Part shown: piece by piece, positions 1-10,987 of the stretch
How the letters are laid out: every line of letters begins with the position of its first letter
How positions within the stretch are numbered: the stretch's first letter is position 1
From: Ruminococcus sp. UBA1409
Lineage (GTDB): Bacteria > Bacillota > Clostridia > Oscillospirales > Ruminococcaceae
Direction of reading: 5' to 3'
DNA length: 64,000 bases
Assembly: GCA_002305045.1 (NCBI GenBank)
Contig: DBPX01000022.1
Location: forward strand, 145,864-209,863
Notes under the pieces: model-generated
Told to the model about the DNA's origin: nothing
The model's input: the letters and a program-made list of their open reading frames with translations, nothing else
The model's database searches: none
Program-made: the position numbers and the translations under genes

Positions 1-2430
<2,430 letters not shown>

Positions 2431-2499
2431 GCGGCACAGGATTGACAGACTAACGCCTTCCCGTCAGCAAAAATCCCATCTGAAAGGAATGATACCCTA

Positions 2500-3765
2500 A
2501 TGAATACAAAGCCATGCCATAGCGCAGGGGCAGCTGTCGCCTTCAAGCCGGCGGACATCCTCCTTCCGGCAAGGGGGACGGACTACTCAAAGTGGAGCGT
2601 CATCGCCTGCGACCAGTACACCAGTCAGCCGGAGTACTGGGAAAGGGCTGAAAGGGCAGTCGGCGGGGCGCCGTCCACGCTCAGGCTCGTTCTTCCCGAG
2701 GCGTATCTGGATAGTCCCGGGCTTGAAAAAAGAATCGACAGCATTAACCTCGCCCAGAAGGAGTATCTTGACTCCGGGCTTTTCGAGGAGTACAAGGACT
2801 CGATGGTCTATGTCAGAAGAATACAGTCGGACGGGAGCCTCCGTGAGGGACTGGTCGGGGCTATAGACCTCGAGGAGTACGACTATCTTCCCGGCTCGCA
2901 GTCCCAGGTAAGGGCGACAGAGGCAACCGTCGCCGAGAGGATACCTCCCAGGCTTAAAATAAGGCAGGGAGCCTGTCTTGAGCTTCCGCATATCATGATT
3001 TTAATCGACGACCCGCAAAAAAGCGTCATAGAGCCTCTGGGAGGGGCGGAGCTTGAAAAGCTCTACGATTTTAATCTCATGCTTGGAGGCGGCAGCATAA
3101 GCGGCTATCTGGTCCCGCAGGCTGAGCTTTCAAGGGTGAACGGCGCTCTTTCAAGGCTGTTAGAGCGCTGTCCTATGCTCTTTGCCATGGGGGACGGCAA
3201 CCACTCCCTAGCCACCGCAAAGGAGTATTATAACCGTCTTAAAGCCGAGAATCCGGGAGCGGACCTCAGCCGTCATCCGGCAAGATACGCTCTTTGCGAG
3301 ATAGTAAACCTGCACTCCCCGGCTCTTAGGTTTGAGGCTATACACAGAATCGTCTTTACAGACTGCCCCGAGCGGCTTGTCTTGGCTCTTGAAAGGGAGC
3401 TTGGGCTGTCCTGCGAGCCCTCAGAGCTGTCCCTTGAGCTGCTCACCGGCGGCACAGAAAAAAGGCTTTACATACACAAGCCGACGGCAAAGCTGGCTGT
3501 CGGGTGTCTGCAGGCGTTTTTGGACGGCTTCCTTAAAGAAAACGGCGGCAGGATCGACTACATCCACGGTGAGGAGGTAGTCAAGGAGCTTTCAGCAAGG
3601 CCGGGAGCGGTGGGCTTCATCCTTGAGCCTATGGAAAAGAGCCAGCTCTTCCCTGCCGTAATGGCGGACGGAGCGCTCCCAAGAAAAACCTTCTCAATGG
3701 GTCACGCCGACGACAAGAGGTTTTATCTGGAGGCAAGGCGCATAGCCGAGGTAATAAAGCTATGA
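2500..3765 (+). CDS. DUF1015 family protein
   Basis: The 421-residue product matches the conserved bacterial DUF1015 family in length and in its signature FAMGDGNHSLATAK near residue 230. It also has the typical N-terminal pattern in which residues 15-45 contain ADILLPA and CDQYTSQPEYW. No biochemical function is established for the family, although it often neighbours serine-biosynthesis genes. It is a soluble protein without signal or membrane segment. The ATG at 2500 follows a GAAAGG ribosome site. The 3' end overlaps the next gene by 4 nt (ATGA), which indicates translational coupling with the CBS gene. Confidence 0.88.
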   Translation: MNTKPCHSAGAAVAFKPADILLPARGTDYSKWSVIACDQYTSQPEYWERAERAVGGAPSTLRLVLPEAYLDSPGLEKRIDSINLAQKEYLDSGLFEEYKDSMVYVRRIQSDGSLREGLVGAIDLEEYDYLPGSQSQVRATEATVAERIPPRLKIRQGACLELPHIMILIDDPQKSVIEPLGGAELEKLYDFNLMLGGGSISGYLVPQAELSRVNGALSRLLERCPMLFAMGDGNHSLATAKEYYNRLKAENPGADLSRHPARYALCEIVNLHSPALRFEAIHRIVFTDCPERLVLALERELGLSCEPSELSLELLTGGTEKRLYIHKPTAKLAVGCLQAFLDGFLKENGGRIDYIHGEEVVKELSARPGAVGFILEPMEKSQLFPAVMADGALPRKTFSMGHADDKRFYLEARRIAEVIKL

Positions 3766-4478
3766 AGCCCTCCAACGCCGATATTTTCATAGAAAAATAC
3801 AAGGAGCTTGAGCAGGCGGTGAGGGCGGAGTACCACCTCTCCGACGGGGACTCGATTTCCTACTATCTGGGCCACAAGACCAAGTACAAAAAATACCAGG
3901 AGGACATAGCCTACTGTCAGCGGGTAAGAAACTTCTTCGCACACAACGGCAAGGTCCCGATAGGGGTAAACCCGGAATTTGCCGTCCAGCCGTCCGACAG
4001 TATGCTCGAGTTCATCTCCCGGCTGATAGACAAAATCAAGGACAGGGACCGCTGCATAGATGTCGCCGTCAGGCTGAACAAGGTTTTCTTCTGCGGAATG
4101 AACCACAGCGTCCGCTCGGCAGTCAAAATCATGCGTGAGAACGACTTTACCCATGTTCCGGTGCTTGAGGGCGGCAGGGTCGCAGGAATCTTCGACGAAT
4201 ACTCGCTGATTCGCTGTCTGACCGACAGCGACGGCCACAGCATCGGCAGCGAGCTTCGCTTTAACAAAATACGCCAGCAGATTGACATCACCGACAAAAT
4301 CGGCAAGGGCTATGTCTTTGTGCCGTCGGCGATGTACGCCGAGGAGCTTAGAGAAAAGATTGACCTCGCCTACTCCGAGGGCAGACGGATAAAGATGGCG
4401 TTCGTCACCCAAAACGGAAGCAAGGACGAGCTGCTTTTAGGAATCATCACCCCGTGGGACCTAATCTCGGCGGGATGA
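3762..4478 (+). CDS. CBS-domain protein with HEPN-like N-terminus
   Basis: The 238-residue soluble protein has two parts. Residues 1-90 are mostly helical and carry RNFFAH (about residues 51-56), which fits the R-x4-H motif of HEPN domains. Residues 95-160 look like a CBS domain (FFCGMNHSVRSAVKIMRENDFTHVPVL, split here by description: a CGMNHSV entry followed by THVPVLEGG), and a second, weaker CBS-like half ends in LLGIITPWDL. CBS domains bind adenosine nucleotides and act as regulatory sensors; HEPN domains are often RNases or their inactive relatives. The start overlaps DUF1015 by ATGA. The HEPN assignment is an inference from one motif. Confidence 0.7.
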   Translation: MKPSNADIFIEKYKELEQAVRAEYHLSDGDSISYYLGHKTKYKKYQEDIAYCQRVRNFFAHNGKVPIGVNPEFAVQPSDSMLEFISRLIDKIKDRDRCIDVAVRLNKVFFCGMNHSVRSAVKIMRENDFTHVPVLEGGRVAGIFDEYSLIRCLTDSDGHSIGSELRFNKIRQQIDITDKIGKGYVFVPSAMYAEELREKIDLAYSEGRRIKMAFVTQNGSKDELLLGIITPWDLISAG

Positions 4479-4494
4479 AGGCTTTTAAATTTGA

Positions 4495-4527
4495 AATACC
4501 CCCTCATCAGAACGGTGAGGGGGTATT
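4495..4527. terminator. Bidirectional terminator between convergent genes
   Basis: A perfect 12-bp stem (4495-4506 with 4516-4527, AATACCCCCTCA and its complement) encloses a 9-nt loop. It lies between the CBS gene on plus and the HAD gene on minus. AT-rich flanks on both sides suit termination in both directions, although no long T-run follows on plus. Confidence 0.75.
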
Positions 4528-4533
4528 CAGCTA

Positions 4534-5184
4534 TTACAGACCAAGGCAAATATGGCAGACATCCTCGGGAGTGTCTGCAAGCCCTACGGCGCCGGCAGAC
4601 ATTAGCTCCTCCGGGGTGCCGTAGCCGTAGGTGACGCCAAGGCAGTCTATGCCGTTTTTGGCGGCTCCTATGACATCCTGGCTTCTGTCTCCCACCATAA
4701 GGCATATGGACGGCTCTACTGCCCCAAGAAGCCTTACGGCATCCCTTATCACCTCCGCCTTTGGCATCTCCACCCTGTCAAGCGGAGTCCCCTTGATGAC
4801 TGTAAAGTAGTCCCTTAGCTTAAACCTTTCAAGGATTCTAAGGGTGTAAATCTCTGGCTTGGAGGTAGCGACAGCAAGCGTCATTTTTGCCTCGATAAGC
4901 GAAAGCAGCGCTGGGACGACCCCGTCGTAGACCCTGTTTTCAAAGAGTCCGACCTCAGAAAAATACTCACGGTAGAAGCCTATCGCCCTTTTGGCGTCCT
5001 CCTCGCTAAGACCGAAAAGCTCTCTGTAGGAGACGCCAAGCGGAGGACCGATAAATCTGTTCAGCAGGGACTTATCGTAGTCGTATATCCCCATCCTATC
5101 TAAGGAGTATTTAAGCGAGTTGATTATGCCCTCCCCGGATTCTGTCAGGGTGCCGTCAAGGTCAAATAGTATGTATCGCTTCAT
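4534..5184 (-). CDS. HAD hydrolase, phosphoglycolate phosphatase-like
   Basis: The 216-residue protein is a haloacid dehalogenase superfamily phosphatase of the Gph/PpaX type. Motif I is DLDGTLTES (residues 8-16) with the nucleophile Asp and the acid/base Asp. Motif II is ATSKPE, and motif IV is GDRSQDVIGAAKNG. A helical cap domain occupies about residues 18-80, as in subfamily I enzymes. The likely substrate is a small phosphate ester such as phosphoglycolate or pyrophosphate; the sequence does not decide which. It lies downstream of polA on the same strand but is separated from it by the structured 5273-5770 element, so it probably has its own promoter. Confidence 0.85.
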   Translation of the reverse strand: MKRYILFDLDGTLTESGEGIINSLKYSLDRMGIYDYDKSLLNRFIGPPLGVSYRELFGLSEEDAKRAIGFYREYFSEVGLFENRVYDGVVPALLSLIEAKMTLAVATSKPEIYTLRILERFKLRDYFTVIKGTPLDRVEMPKAEVIRDAVRLLGAVEPSICLMVGDRSQDVIGAAKNGIDCLGVTYGYGTPEELMSAGAVGLADTPEDVCHICLGL

Positions 5185-5272
5185 ATCTTAATCCGCCTTT
5201 CTTTTTTAGCCGTCCGGCGTTGTCTTGCACTTCCTTGTCATTTTCCCTGCTCCCAGGGAGGCCCAGCTGCGG

Positions 5273-5770
5273 GGCAAATCGCCTGCCTCCGGCAGGCGCC
5301 CTCGGTCGGCTCCGTGCCCCGGGCGGGTTTATTTCTAAGCGGGCGTGCGACCGGGGATGAAGGCTTCGCCCCGGAAGCCATAAATTACGCCTAGCTAGCC
5401 CCGGCGGGAGAAGCTCGCCGGCCCCGGCCCCTAAGATGAGCCGAGGCGGGGCGAAGCCTTCAGGGGAGGGGCCTGCGCCCCTCCTGCTTCCCGCAGGAAG
5501 CCCCCGGTCCCGACTCGCCCTTTCCCGGTCCCGACTCGCCTGTCCCGACCCTCCTCCGGCCTCAAGACCCGCCCGGGGCACGCTAAAAGGCTCAGCCCGC
5601 CTGCTAGGAGCCCTCCCTATCCCGGCCTCGTTAAGGTCAGCCAGGCATAGGTATATAAAATCTCAAGCCTTTTGGGCGGGCTGAGCCTTGCGGCCCGTTT
5701 GCCCCTGCGGGGGCGAACGGGCTTCCGACCGAGGGCGCCGCATCGCTTTTAAGCGATGCGGCGATTTGCC
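5273..5770. other. Structured non-coding element 1 (double four-way junction)
   Basis: This GC-rich block in the 650-bp gap between polA and the HAD gene has nested complementary arms. Outer stem: 5273-5280 with 5763-5770. Left hairpin: 5281-5297 (GCCTGCC tcc GGCAGGC). Inner stem: 5298-5309 with 5725-5736. Right hairpin: 5737-5762. These four meet with no unpaired base. Inside are three arms: 5314-5330 with 5565-5581, 5587-5601 with 5675-5689, and 5693-5705 with 5710-5722. Further inside the first arm, 5358-5372 pairs perfectly with 5448-5462. Both non-Watson-Crick pairs I found (5329/5566 and one in the third arm) are T opposite G on plus, so they are tolerated in a plus-strand RNA. A 17-bp direct repeat lies at 5503-5519 and 5524-5540. 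No convincing ORF is present. Function unknown. Confidence 0.72.
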
Positions 5771-5837
5771 GTTACCGCGCTTTTCTCCCCTGAGCCTATG
5801 CAGGGTCACGGGGAGCTTTATCCCCCCTCTTTATCCC

Positions 5838-8390
5838 TTACTCCTTTGCCTCGAGCCAGCTCTTGCCCCGCCCCAGCTCGACAAGAAGCGGGACCCTTAG
5901 GCTCGCCGCAGACTCCATCTCACGCTTTAAAAGCTCCTGAGCCTTGTCTGCCGACTCGGCTGACGCCTCTACTATCAGCTCATCATGCACCTGGAGAATC
6001 AGCCTGGCGTCAAGACCCTCCTCCTTTAGGCTCCTGTAGACCTTCACCATGGCGAGCTTTATAATGTCCGCCGCAGCCCCCTGTATCGGAGCGTTCATCG
6101 CCGCTCTTTTCCCGAAGGCCTGGAGGTTTCTGTTCGAGCTTTTAAGCTCCGGGATGTATCGCCTCCTGCCGAATACCGTCTTGACATAGCCGTTTTCCTC
6201 TGCAAACTGTACGGTGCTTTTCATGAACGAGTCCACCGCAGGATAGGTTTCGAGGTAGGATTTTATATACCTGTCAGCCTCCGCCACAGAGACTCCGATG
6301 TTCATCGCCCTTAGGTCCTTTGCAAGGGAGTACGCTCCTATACCGTATATTATCCCAAAGTTGACAGCCTTTGCCGCCCTTCTCATGTCGTGGTCGACAA
6401 ATTCCTCCGGCACTCCAAAGACCTCGGCGGCGGTTTTGGTGTGGATGTCCTTGCCGGAGTGGAAGGTGCTTATCATCCTCTCGTCGCCGCAGACGCTGGC
6501 TAATACCCTGAGCTCTATCTGGGAGTAGTCGGCGTCTATGAGGAGCTTCCCGGGAGCCGCTGTGAAGAACCGTCTCAGCTGGCTTCCAAGCTCCTTTCTC
6601 ACCGGGATGTTTTGCATATTGGGATTCGCCGAGGATATCCTGCCCGTCCTTGTCTCGGTCTGCTTGAACTCGCTCCTGACCCTGCCGTCTGGGTCTATCA
6701 GCGGCAAAAGCCCCTCGACATAGGTGGATTTCAGCTTTGTTAAGGTCCTGTACTCCAGCACCAGTCCTATTACCGGGTGGACATCTGTTAGAGCCTCTAA
6801 AACCTCTGCACTGGTGGAGTAGCCGCTCTTTGTCTTTTTCCCGGACGGCAGCCCCAGCTCCCCGAAAAGCACCTCGCCGAGCTGCTTGGGAGAGGAGATG
6901 TTAAACTCATGCCCGCAGACGCCGTATATCTCCTGCCTGAGCCTGTCTATCTCGCCGTCAAGACCCTCGCCGAAGCTTTTTATACCCTCGCTGTCAGCCC
7001 TCACGCCGACGACCTCCATAGACGCAAGCACCTCGCAAAGTGGAAGCTCGATGTCGTAGTAAAGCTTATCAAGGCAGGCCTCGTCAAGGTTTATTCTAAG
7101 GATACGGCACAGCTCGGGAAGCGCCGCAGCCGCTCCGAAGCGGCTTTTTAGGTCCGGGAATACTCCGAAGCTCGCCATCAGGCTCTCAAGGGTATAGTCC
7201 CCCGCCTGAGAATTTAAAAGATACCCCGCAATATCGCAGGCAAACTCGAGCCCTGTGAGCGAGGCTCCGTTTTTCATCGCCAGCTTGTGGGCGGACTTTG
7301 CCTCGTATGCAGACTTTTTGCAGTCCTTTTTAAAATAGGCAAGAATCAGACCCTCTTCCTCGGTGTAATAGACCCTGCCGTTGTAAAAAATCTGAAGCTG
7401 TGCGCCGTCCAGGATAAAATAGCTCTCGCCGTCAATTATATCAAGCTGTGATTTATCAAGGTCTAGGGCGCATACAGGCTCTAACGCCTTATTTTCCCCG
7501 TGGGACTCCTTGGCGGCCTGAGGCTTAGACGACGCCTCCAGCCCGAGCCTTTCAAGGAGCTTAAACATCTCAAGCTCGGTCAAAAGCCCGGAAAGGAGCC
7601 TTTGATCTGCTTCGGTGCAGGAATAGCCGGCCATATCCTGAGGGACGGGCGCATCTCTTACTATTGTTGCAAGCCACCTGCTCTCATAGGCTGACGCCCT
7701 GCCGTTAATAAGCTTTGCTCTCACCGAGGGAGTAAGCTTTGCCTCCCCGAGCGAGTCATACAGCCTGTCAATGCTGCCGTACTCCCTTATGAGCGACAGG
7801 GCTGTTTTCTCCCCGATTCCGGGTACTCCCGGGATATTGTCTGAGCTGTCCCCCATGAGAGCCTTTATGTCTATCAGAGCCTGAGGCCTTGTGCCGTACT
7901 CCGAATAAAATCTCGCCTCGTCAAAGGGTATCGTCTCCTTATTTGTCACCAGCCTGACGCTGACGCCCTCCCCGATAAGCTGCAGGCTGTCACGGTCGCC
8001 GGTCAGAAGGACGCATTCGCCGCCGTTTTTAGCCACAAGAGCCGACACGGAGCCTAAAATATCGTCCGCCTCGTAGCCCTTTAGCTCCAAGACCGGGATT
8101 CCCATCGCCGAAAGTATCTCCCTAAGCTTTGGAAGCTGCATGGCAAGCTCCTCGGGCATCGGCTTTCTTTTAGCCTTGTAGTAGGCGCATTTCTCATGCC
8201 TGAAGGTAGGTCCCTTTAGGTCAAAGGCGCAGGCTACCGAGTCCGGCTTTACTATCTCCCTCTCCTTTAGAAAAATATTCATAAAGCCCGTTATGGCGTT
8301 GGTGTAAAAGCCCCTTGAGGTGGAAAGAAGCTTTATCCCGTAGAACGCCCGGTTTAAAATCGAGTTGCCGTCAATTAAAAGCAGCCTCAT
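5838..8390 (-). CDS. polA: DNA polymerase I
   Basis: The 850-residue enzyme fills gaps and removes RNA primers during replication and repair. Residues 1-290 form the 5'-3' exonuclease (LLIDGNSILNRAFYG, then LTGDRDSLQL and the helix-hairpin-helix GVPGIGEKTA). The middle proofreading domain lacks the DEDD catalytic acids, as in Bacillus-type Pol I, so it is probably inactive. The polymerase domain shows motif A (DYSQIELRVLA), motif B (RRAAKAVNFGIIYG, with Phe at the nucleotide-discrimination position) and motif C (QVHDELIVEA). The ATG at 8390 follows AAAAAGGAG at 7 nt. Length is normal for Firmicutes. Confidence 0.97.
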   Translation of the reverse strand: MRLLLIDGNSILNRAFYGIKLLSTSRGFYTNAITGFMNIFLKEREIVKPDSVACAFDLKGPTFRHEKCAYYKAKRKPMPEELAMQLPKLREILSAMGIPVLELKGYEADDILGSVSALVAKNGGECVLLTGDRDSLQLIGEGVSVRLVTNKETIPFDEARFYSEYGTRPQALIDIKALMGDSSDNIPGVPGIGEKTALSLIREYGSIDRLYDSLGEAKLTPSVRAKLINGRASAYESRWLATIVRDAPVPQDMAGYSCTEADQRLLSGLLTELEMFKLLERLGLEASSKPQAAKESHGENKALEPVCALDLDKSQLDIIDGESYFILDGAQLQIFYNGRVYYTEEEGLILAYFKKDCKKSAYEAKSAHKLAMKNGASLTGLEFACDIAGYLLNSQAGDYTLESLMASFGVFPDLKSRFGAAAALPELCRILRINLDEACLDKLYYDIELPLCEVLASMEVVGVRADSEGIKSFGEGLDGEIDRLRQEIYGVCGHEFNISSPKQLGEVLFGELGLPSGKKTKSGYSTSAEVLEALTDVHPVIGLVLEYRTLTKLKSTYVEGLLPLIDPDGRVRSEFKQTETRTGRISSANPNMQNIPVRKELGSQLRRFFTAAPGKLLIDADYSQIELRVLASVCGDERMISTFHSGKDIHTKTAAEVFGVPEEFVDHDMRRAAKAVNFGIIYGIGAYSLAKDLRAMNIGVSVAEADRYIKSYLETYPAVDSFMKSTVQFAEENGYVKTVFGRRRYIPELKSSNRNLQAFGKRAAMNAPIQGAAADIIKLAMVKVYRSLKEEGLDARLILQVHDELIVEASAESADKAQELLKREMESAASLRVPLLVELGRGKSWLEAKE

Positions 8391-8496
8391 CTAAATACTC
8401 CTTTTTCGTAAAATTAACCGCCCCGACTGCCCCATAGGACGCCGCCCGGGGATTGAAAAGCCGTCCGAGCTGTGCTATAATGTCGGTTAAGACCGC

Positions 8497-9204
8497 TTAC
8501 TGTTTAAGCGATTCAAGCGACTTGAGCCTTGCCTCACTGTTTTTTATGAGGTTTACCGTGGAGGAATAATACTGCGGGAAGTCGTCCGCCATCGAGGAGG
8601 GTCCAAGCCTCGGTCTTTGCTCCTTTTTGACAGAATCCTCATCTAAAAGGCTCACTCCACGGCTCGCCGCCCTGAGCCTGCCGTAGGCTAGGGACATCGC
8701 AGCGTCGCAGGCGGACTCCGAGAAGCTGGAGTCGACTCCAAAGAAGTTCTCGTCGTTTTCGGGATTCGAGGAGAAGATGCACCTTAAAAGCTTGTAGACC
8801 GCCAGCATTATGAAGCCGGAGCCCTCCTTGATTACCGTCGCCGAGCCGGTTTTCCCCATCAGCCCAAATACGACATTCAGGGAGTTTTGAATCAGCTTTT
8901 TGTTAAACGCAACCATTATCGTTCCCGGGCTGACCCTGTCCCTTTGGGACTGCTCCTCGCCGGGAAGCTCGTCTACGGATATGGTTTTGCCCTCCGGCTC
9001 GGGGGAGCGTCCTAAAAGATAGTCGCAGGAGACATTGTAATACTCCGCAGCCCTCACCACGAAGTCAAGCCCGCACTCCCTTTTTCCGTTCTCGTAGTGG
9101 GATAAAAGGCCCTGCGATACCCCCATATCCTCTGCCGCCTGCTTCTGGGATATCTTCTTTTCCTTTCTCAAAAGGGTTATGATTCTGGCAAAGTCGGTAT
9201 TCAC
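8497..9204 (-). CDS. XRE-family transcriptional regulator
   Basis: Residues 7-62 form a Cro/CI helix-turn-helix: the recognition region contains KISQKQAAEDMGVSQG followed by LSHYENGKR, and the domain ends in YYNVSCDYLLG. The remaining 170 residues match nothing I recognise; they are mostly helical and polar, with a possible dimer or ligand region near FNKKLIQNSLNVVFGLMG. The gene is monocistronic in appearance, with a consensus promoter at 9365-9393 and a leader of about 155 nt. It is divergent from the histidine phosphatase gene. Its targets cannot be inferred. Confidence 0.85.
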   Translation of the reverse strand: MNTDFARIITLLRKEKKISQKQAAEDMGVSQGLLSHYENGKRECGLDFVVRAAEYYNVSCDYLLGRSPEPEGKTISVDELPGEEQSQRDRVSPGTIMVAFNKKLIQNSLNVVFGLMGKTGSATVIKEGSGFIMLAVYKLLRCIFSSNPENDENFFGVDSSFSESACDAAMSLAYGRLRAASRGVSLLDEDSVKKEQRPRLGPSSMADDFPQYYSSTVNLIKNSEARLKSLESLKQ

Positions 9205-9364
9205 GCCGGTCTCTCCTTCCGCCTTGTGTATTATTATGCCCGTCCTGCCATATGGCGTATCCGGGCGCAGGGAGTCTACCCTCTGTATTTTTTATAGGGA
9301 CAAAAAAGCCCTGCTTCCCGGAATCTGGAGCCGGAAATGGGGTCAGGACTCTCCCGCAAGAAGT

Positions 9365-9393
9365 ATTATACTCCATTTTATACTCTTTGTAAA
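9365..9393 (-). promoter_or_regulatory. Promoter of the XRE regulator
   Basis: On the minus strand TTTACA (9393-9388) and TATAAT (9370-9365) are separated by exactly 17 nt. This is a near-consensus sigma-A promoter reading toward the regulator start at 9204. Confidence 0.75.
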
Positions 9394-9507
9394 GCATGAC
9401 CGGGCTTATCCGGCGCTATCAGTTTCAATAAAATTCCGACCGGCTTTTTGTTTATTTTGCGGCTTTTAAGACCCCGCCGCCCTGAGCCGGCTGAAAGGAC
9501 GGTCAAA

Positions 9508-10137
9508 ATGACAGGCTATAGAATCCACTTTATCCGCCACGCCCTCACCGAGGCTAACGAGGAGGGCAGGTATATCGGCATAACCGAGTCCCCGGTCTCT
9601 AAAAAGGGGAGGGAGGAGCTTTCCAGTAAGCTTTTGACCCGTGTATACCCCAAGGTCGACAGGGTTTATGTCAGTCCCATGAAAAGATGCATAGCGACGG
9701 CGTCCTTTATATATCCCGAGGGGTACGCAAGAGTCCTGCCCGAGCTAAGGGAGATGAACTTCGGCGAGTTCGAGGGCAAAAGGGTGGACGAGCTTATCGG
9801 TCGTGAGGACTACAAGGCGTTTTTAAAGGGCGGGCTTGACAATCCCCCTCCCGGCGGCGAGAGCGTAAGAAGCGTGATAGAGCGGTGCTACGAGGGTATA
9901 AGCTTCATAGTCGAGGACATGATGAAAAGCTCCTATAAAAACGCCGCCGTAGTCACCCACGGCGGTATCATCATGAATATGCTGAGCTGCTTCGGGATTC
10001 CAAAATACAGCCCCAACGCCTTTGCCTGCGACTTCGGCGAGGGCTTTACGGTTTTGGTGACCGCCCAGCTGTGGCAGTCTGGGGGAGTCTTTGAGATTCT
10101 GGGAAGGCTGCCGTATGAAAGGCAGGACGGGGAGTAG
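9508..10137 (+). CDS. Histidine phosphatase family protein
   Basis: The 209-residue protein belongs to the phosphoglycerate mutase-like histidine phosphatases. The catalytic RHALTEAN motif (residues 9-16) carries the phospho-accepting His but has Ala in place of the usual Gly. MNFGEFEG holds the acid residue, and VVTHGGIIMNML holds the second catalytic His. Relatives include CobC (alpha-ribazole phosphatase) and GpmB-type broad phosphatases. No cobalamin genes are nearby, so the substrate stays open. An upstream frame extends to 9448, but the ATG at 9508 follows GAAAGGAC at a proper distance and starts the conserved domain, so it is preferred. Confidence 0.85.
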   Translation: MTGYRIHFIRHALTEANEEGRYIGITESPVSKKGREELSSKLLTRVYPKVDRVYVSPMKRCIATASFIYPEGYARVLPELREMNFGEFEGKRVDELIGREDYKAFLKGGLDNPPPGGESVRSVIERCYEGISFIVEDMMKSSYKNAAVVTHGGIIMNMLSCFGIPKYSPNAFACDFGEGFTVLVTAQLWQSGGVFEILGRLPYERQDGE

Positions 10138-10189
10138 GACCTAGTGTCAGCATGTCTGCCCGGTCTATATGTGACGCTAAACGGAAAGC

Positions 10190-10402
10190 CGCTTTTAGGA
10201 AAAAGGAGGCGGCTCAGCTTGTCAAAAATAATTATGGCTAAGGCCTCCTCCTCTGCGGATTACACAGGGGCGTTGCCACAAAGGCTATGTCCTTTAGACC
10301 CCCGCCGCCCTTTGAAAAAGGCGGGTGAAGGCTTTTTATCCTTTTAGTCCCACACCGCCCCTTGGACGGCAGCCGCATCCTTTTTCTTAGGAGGCGGCTT
10401 TT
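10190..10402 (+). terminator. Cluster of terminator-like hairpins
   Basis: The 267-bp gap after the histidine phosphatase holds no convincing gene but three GC stems: AGCCGC/GCGGCT near 10194-10216, CCCGCC/GGCGGG near 10302-10325, and AGCCGC (10371-10376) with GCGGCT (10394-10399). The last is followed by TTTTAGTTATTTT and looks like a plus-strand intrinsic terminator. The first and third hairpins share their outer stem sequence, as if one were a copy of the other. Confidence 0.55.
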
Positions 10403-10404
10403 AG

Positions 10405-10896
10405 TTATTTTCCGGCTCTTTTCCTTAAAAGACCGCTAAAAATACGCTCTCCCGCCATGAAGATAAGACAGCCGAAGAGAACTCCGCAGCTATCTATCCC
10501 GACATCCGTAAGGCTCGAGGAGCGCTCTGAGACAAAAAGCTGGTGAAGCTCGTCGGCGAGGGCGGCGGCAACTCCTATAGCCAGCGAGACAAAAAGCCTT
10601 CTTCCCGGTTTTAGCACCCCGGAAAGACCGTAAAGCCCCAGCCCCAGCAGGGTGTAGAGCGAGAAGTGCGCAAGCTTTCTTATAGCAAGATGCCAGCTGT
10701 CAAACGACTGCCCGACGGGGTCAAGACCGAAGATGAGCATTATAAGCCTTGTGATCCGTGAGCTTTGGTCGGCAGACTCCGGGCCTGTGTCCCCCGAGAA
10801 CAAAAAGGTCGCCGCAGCAATCCCGATGACAAGCAGAGCCGAGAGGATAATTCTTAGCCTCATGCCACGGCTCAGTCCCTTAAAGCCCTCCAGCAC
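10405..10896 (-). CDS. VanZ family membrane protein
   Basis: The 163-residue integral membrane protein has about four hydrophobic segments. Its VanZ-like core contains KLAHFSLYTLLGLGLYG near residue 75 and DELHQLFVSERSSSLTDVGID near residues 115-135, split as DELHQLF plus a downstream Asp-rich helix start. VanZ-like proteins are often encoded with envelope polysaccharide genes; their biochemical role is poorly defined. The start is a GTG at 10896 after AAAGGAGG, 8 nt away. It is the last gene of the exopolysaccharide operon, 91 nt after the LCP gene. Confidence 0.85.
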   Translation of the reverse strand: MLEGFKGLSRGMRLRIILSALLVIGIAAATFLFSGDTGPESADQSSRITRLIMLIFGLDPVGQSFDSWHLAIRKLAHFSLYTLLGLGLYGLSGVLKPGRRLFVSLAIGVAAALADELHQLFVSERSSSLTDVGIDSCGVLFGCLIFMAGERIFSGLLRKRAGK

Positions 10897-10987
10897 AGCT
10901 GTTACCTCCTTTAAAGCAAAATGACCGGACGATTTTTACCGTCCGGCCGGTGAAAAGCATTTAGTGTATATTATGAAAAAGCGACGC

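Noticed and set aside
5162..5684. GC-rich frames in both directions within the 5.2-5.7 kb gap
   Set aside because: They are Arg/Pro/Gly-rich translations of the inverted-repeat element, without ribosome sites. Open frames are expected in GC-rich DNA.
5273..5770. Group II intron or insertion-sequence remnant as explanation of element 1
   Set aside because: No reverse transcriptase or transposase fragment and no terminal inverted repeat with target duplication was seen; the nested stems continue through the whole block.
10144..10347. 67-codon frame after the histidine phosphatase
   Set aside because: It runs through two terminator-like hairpins and lacks a ribosome site.
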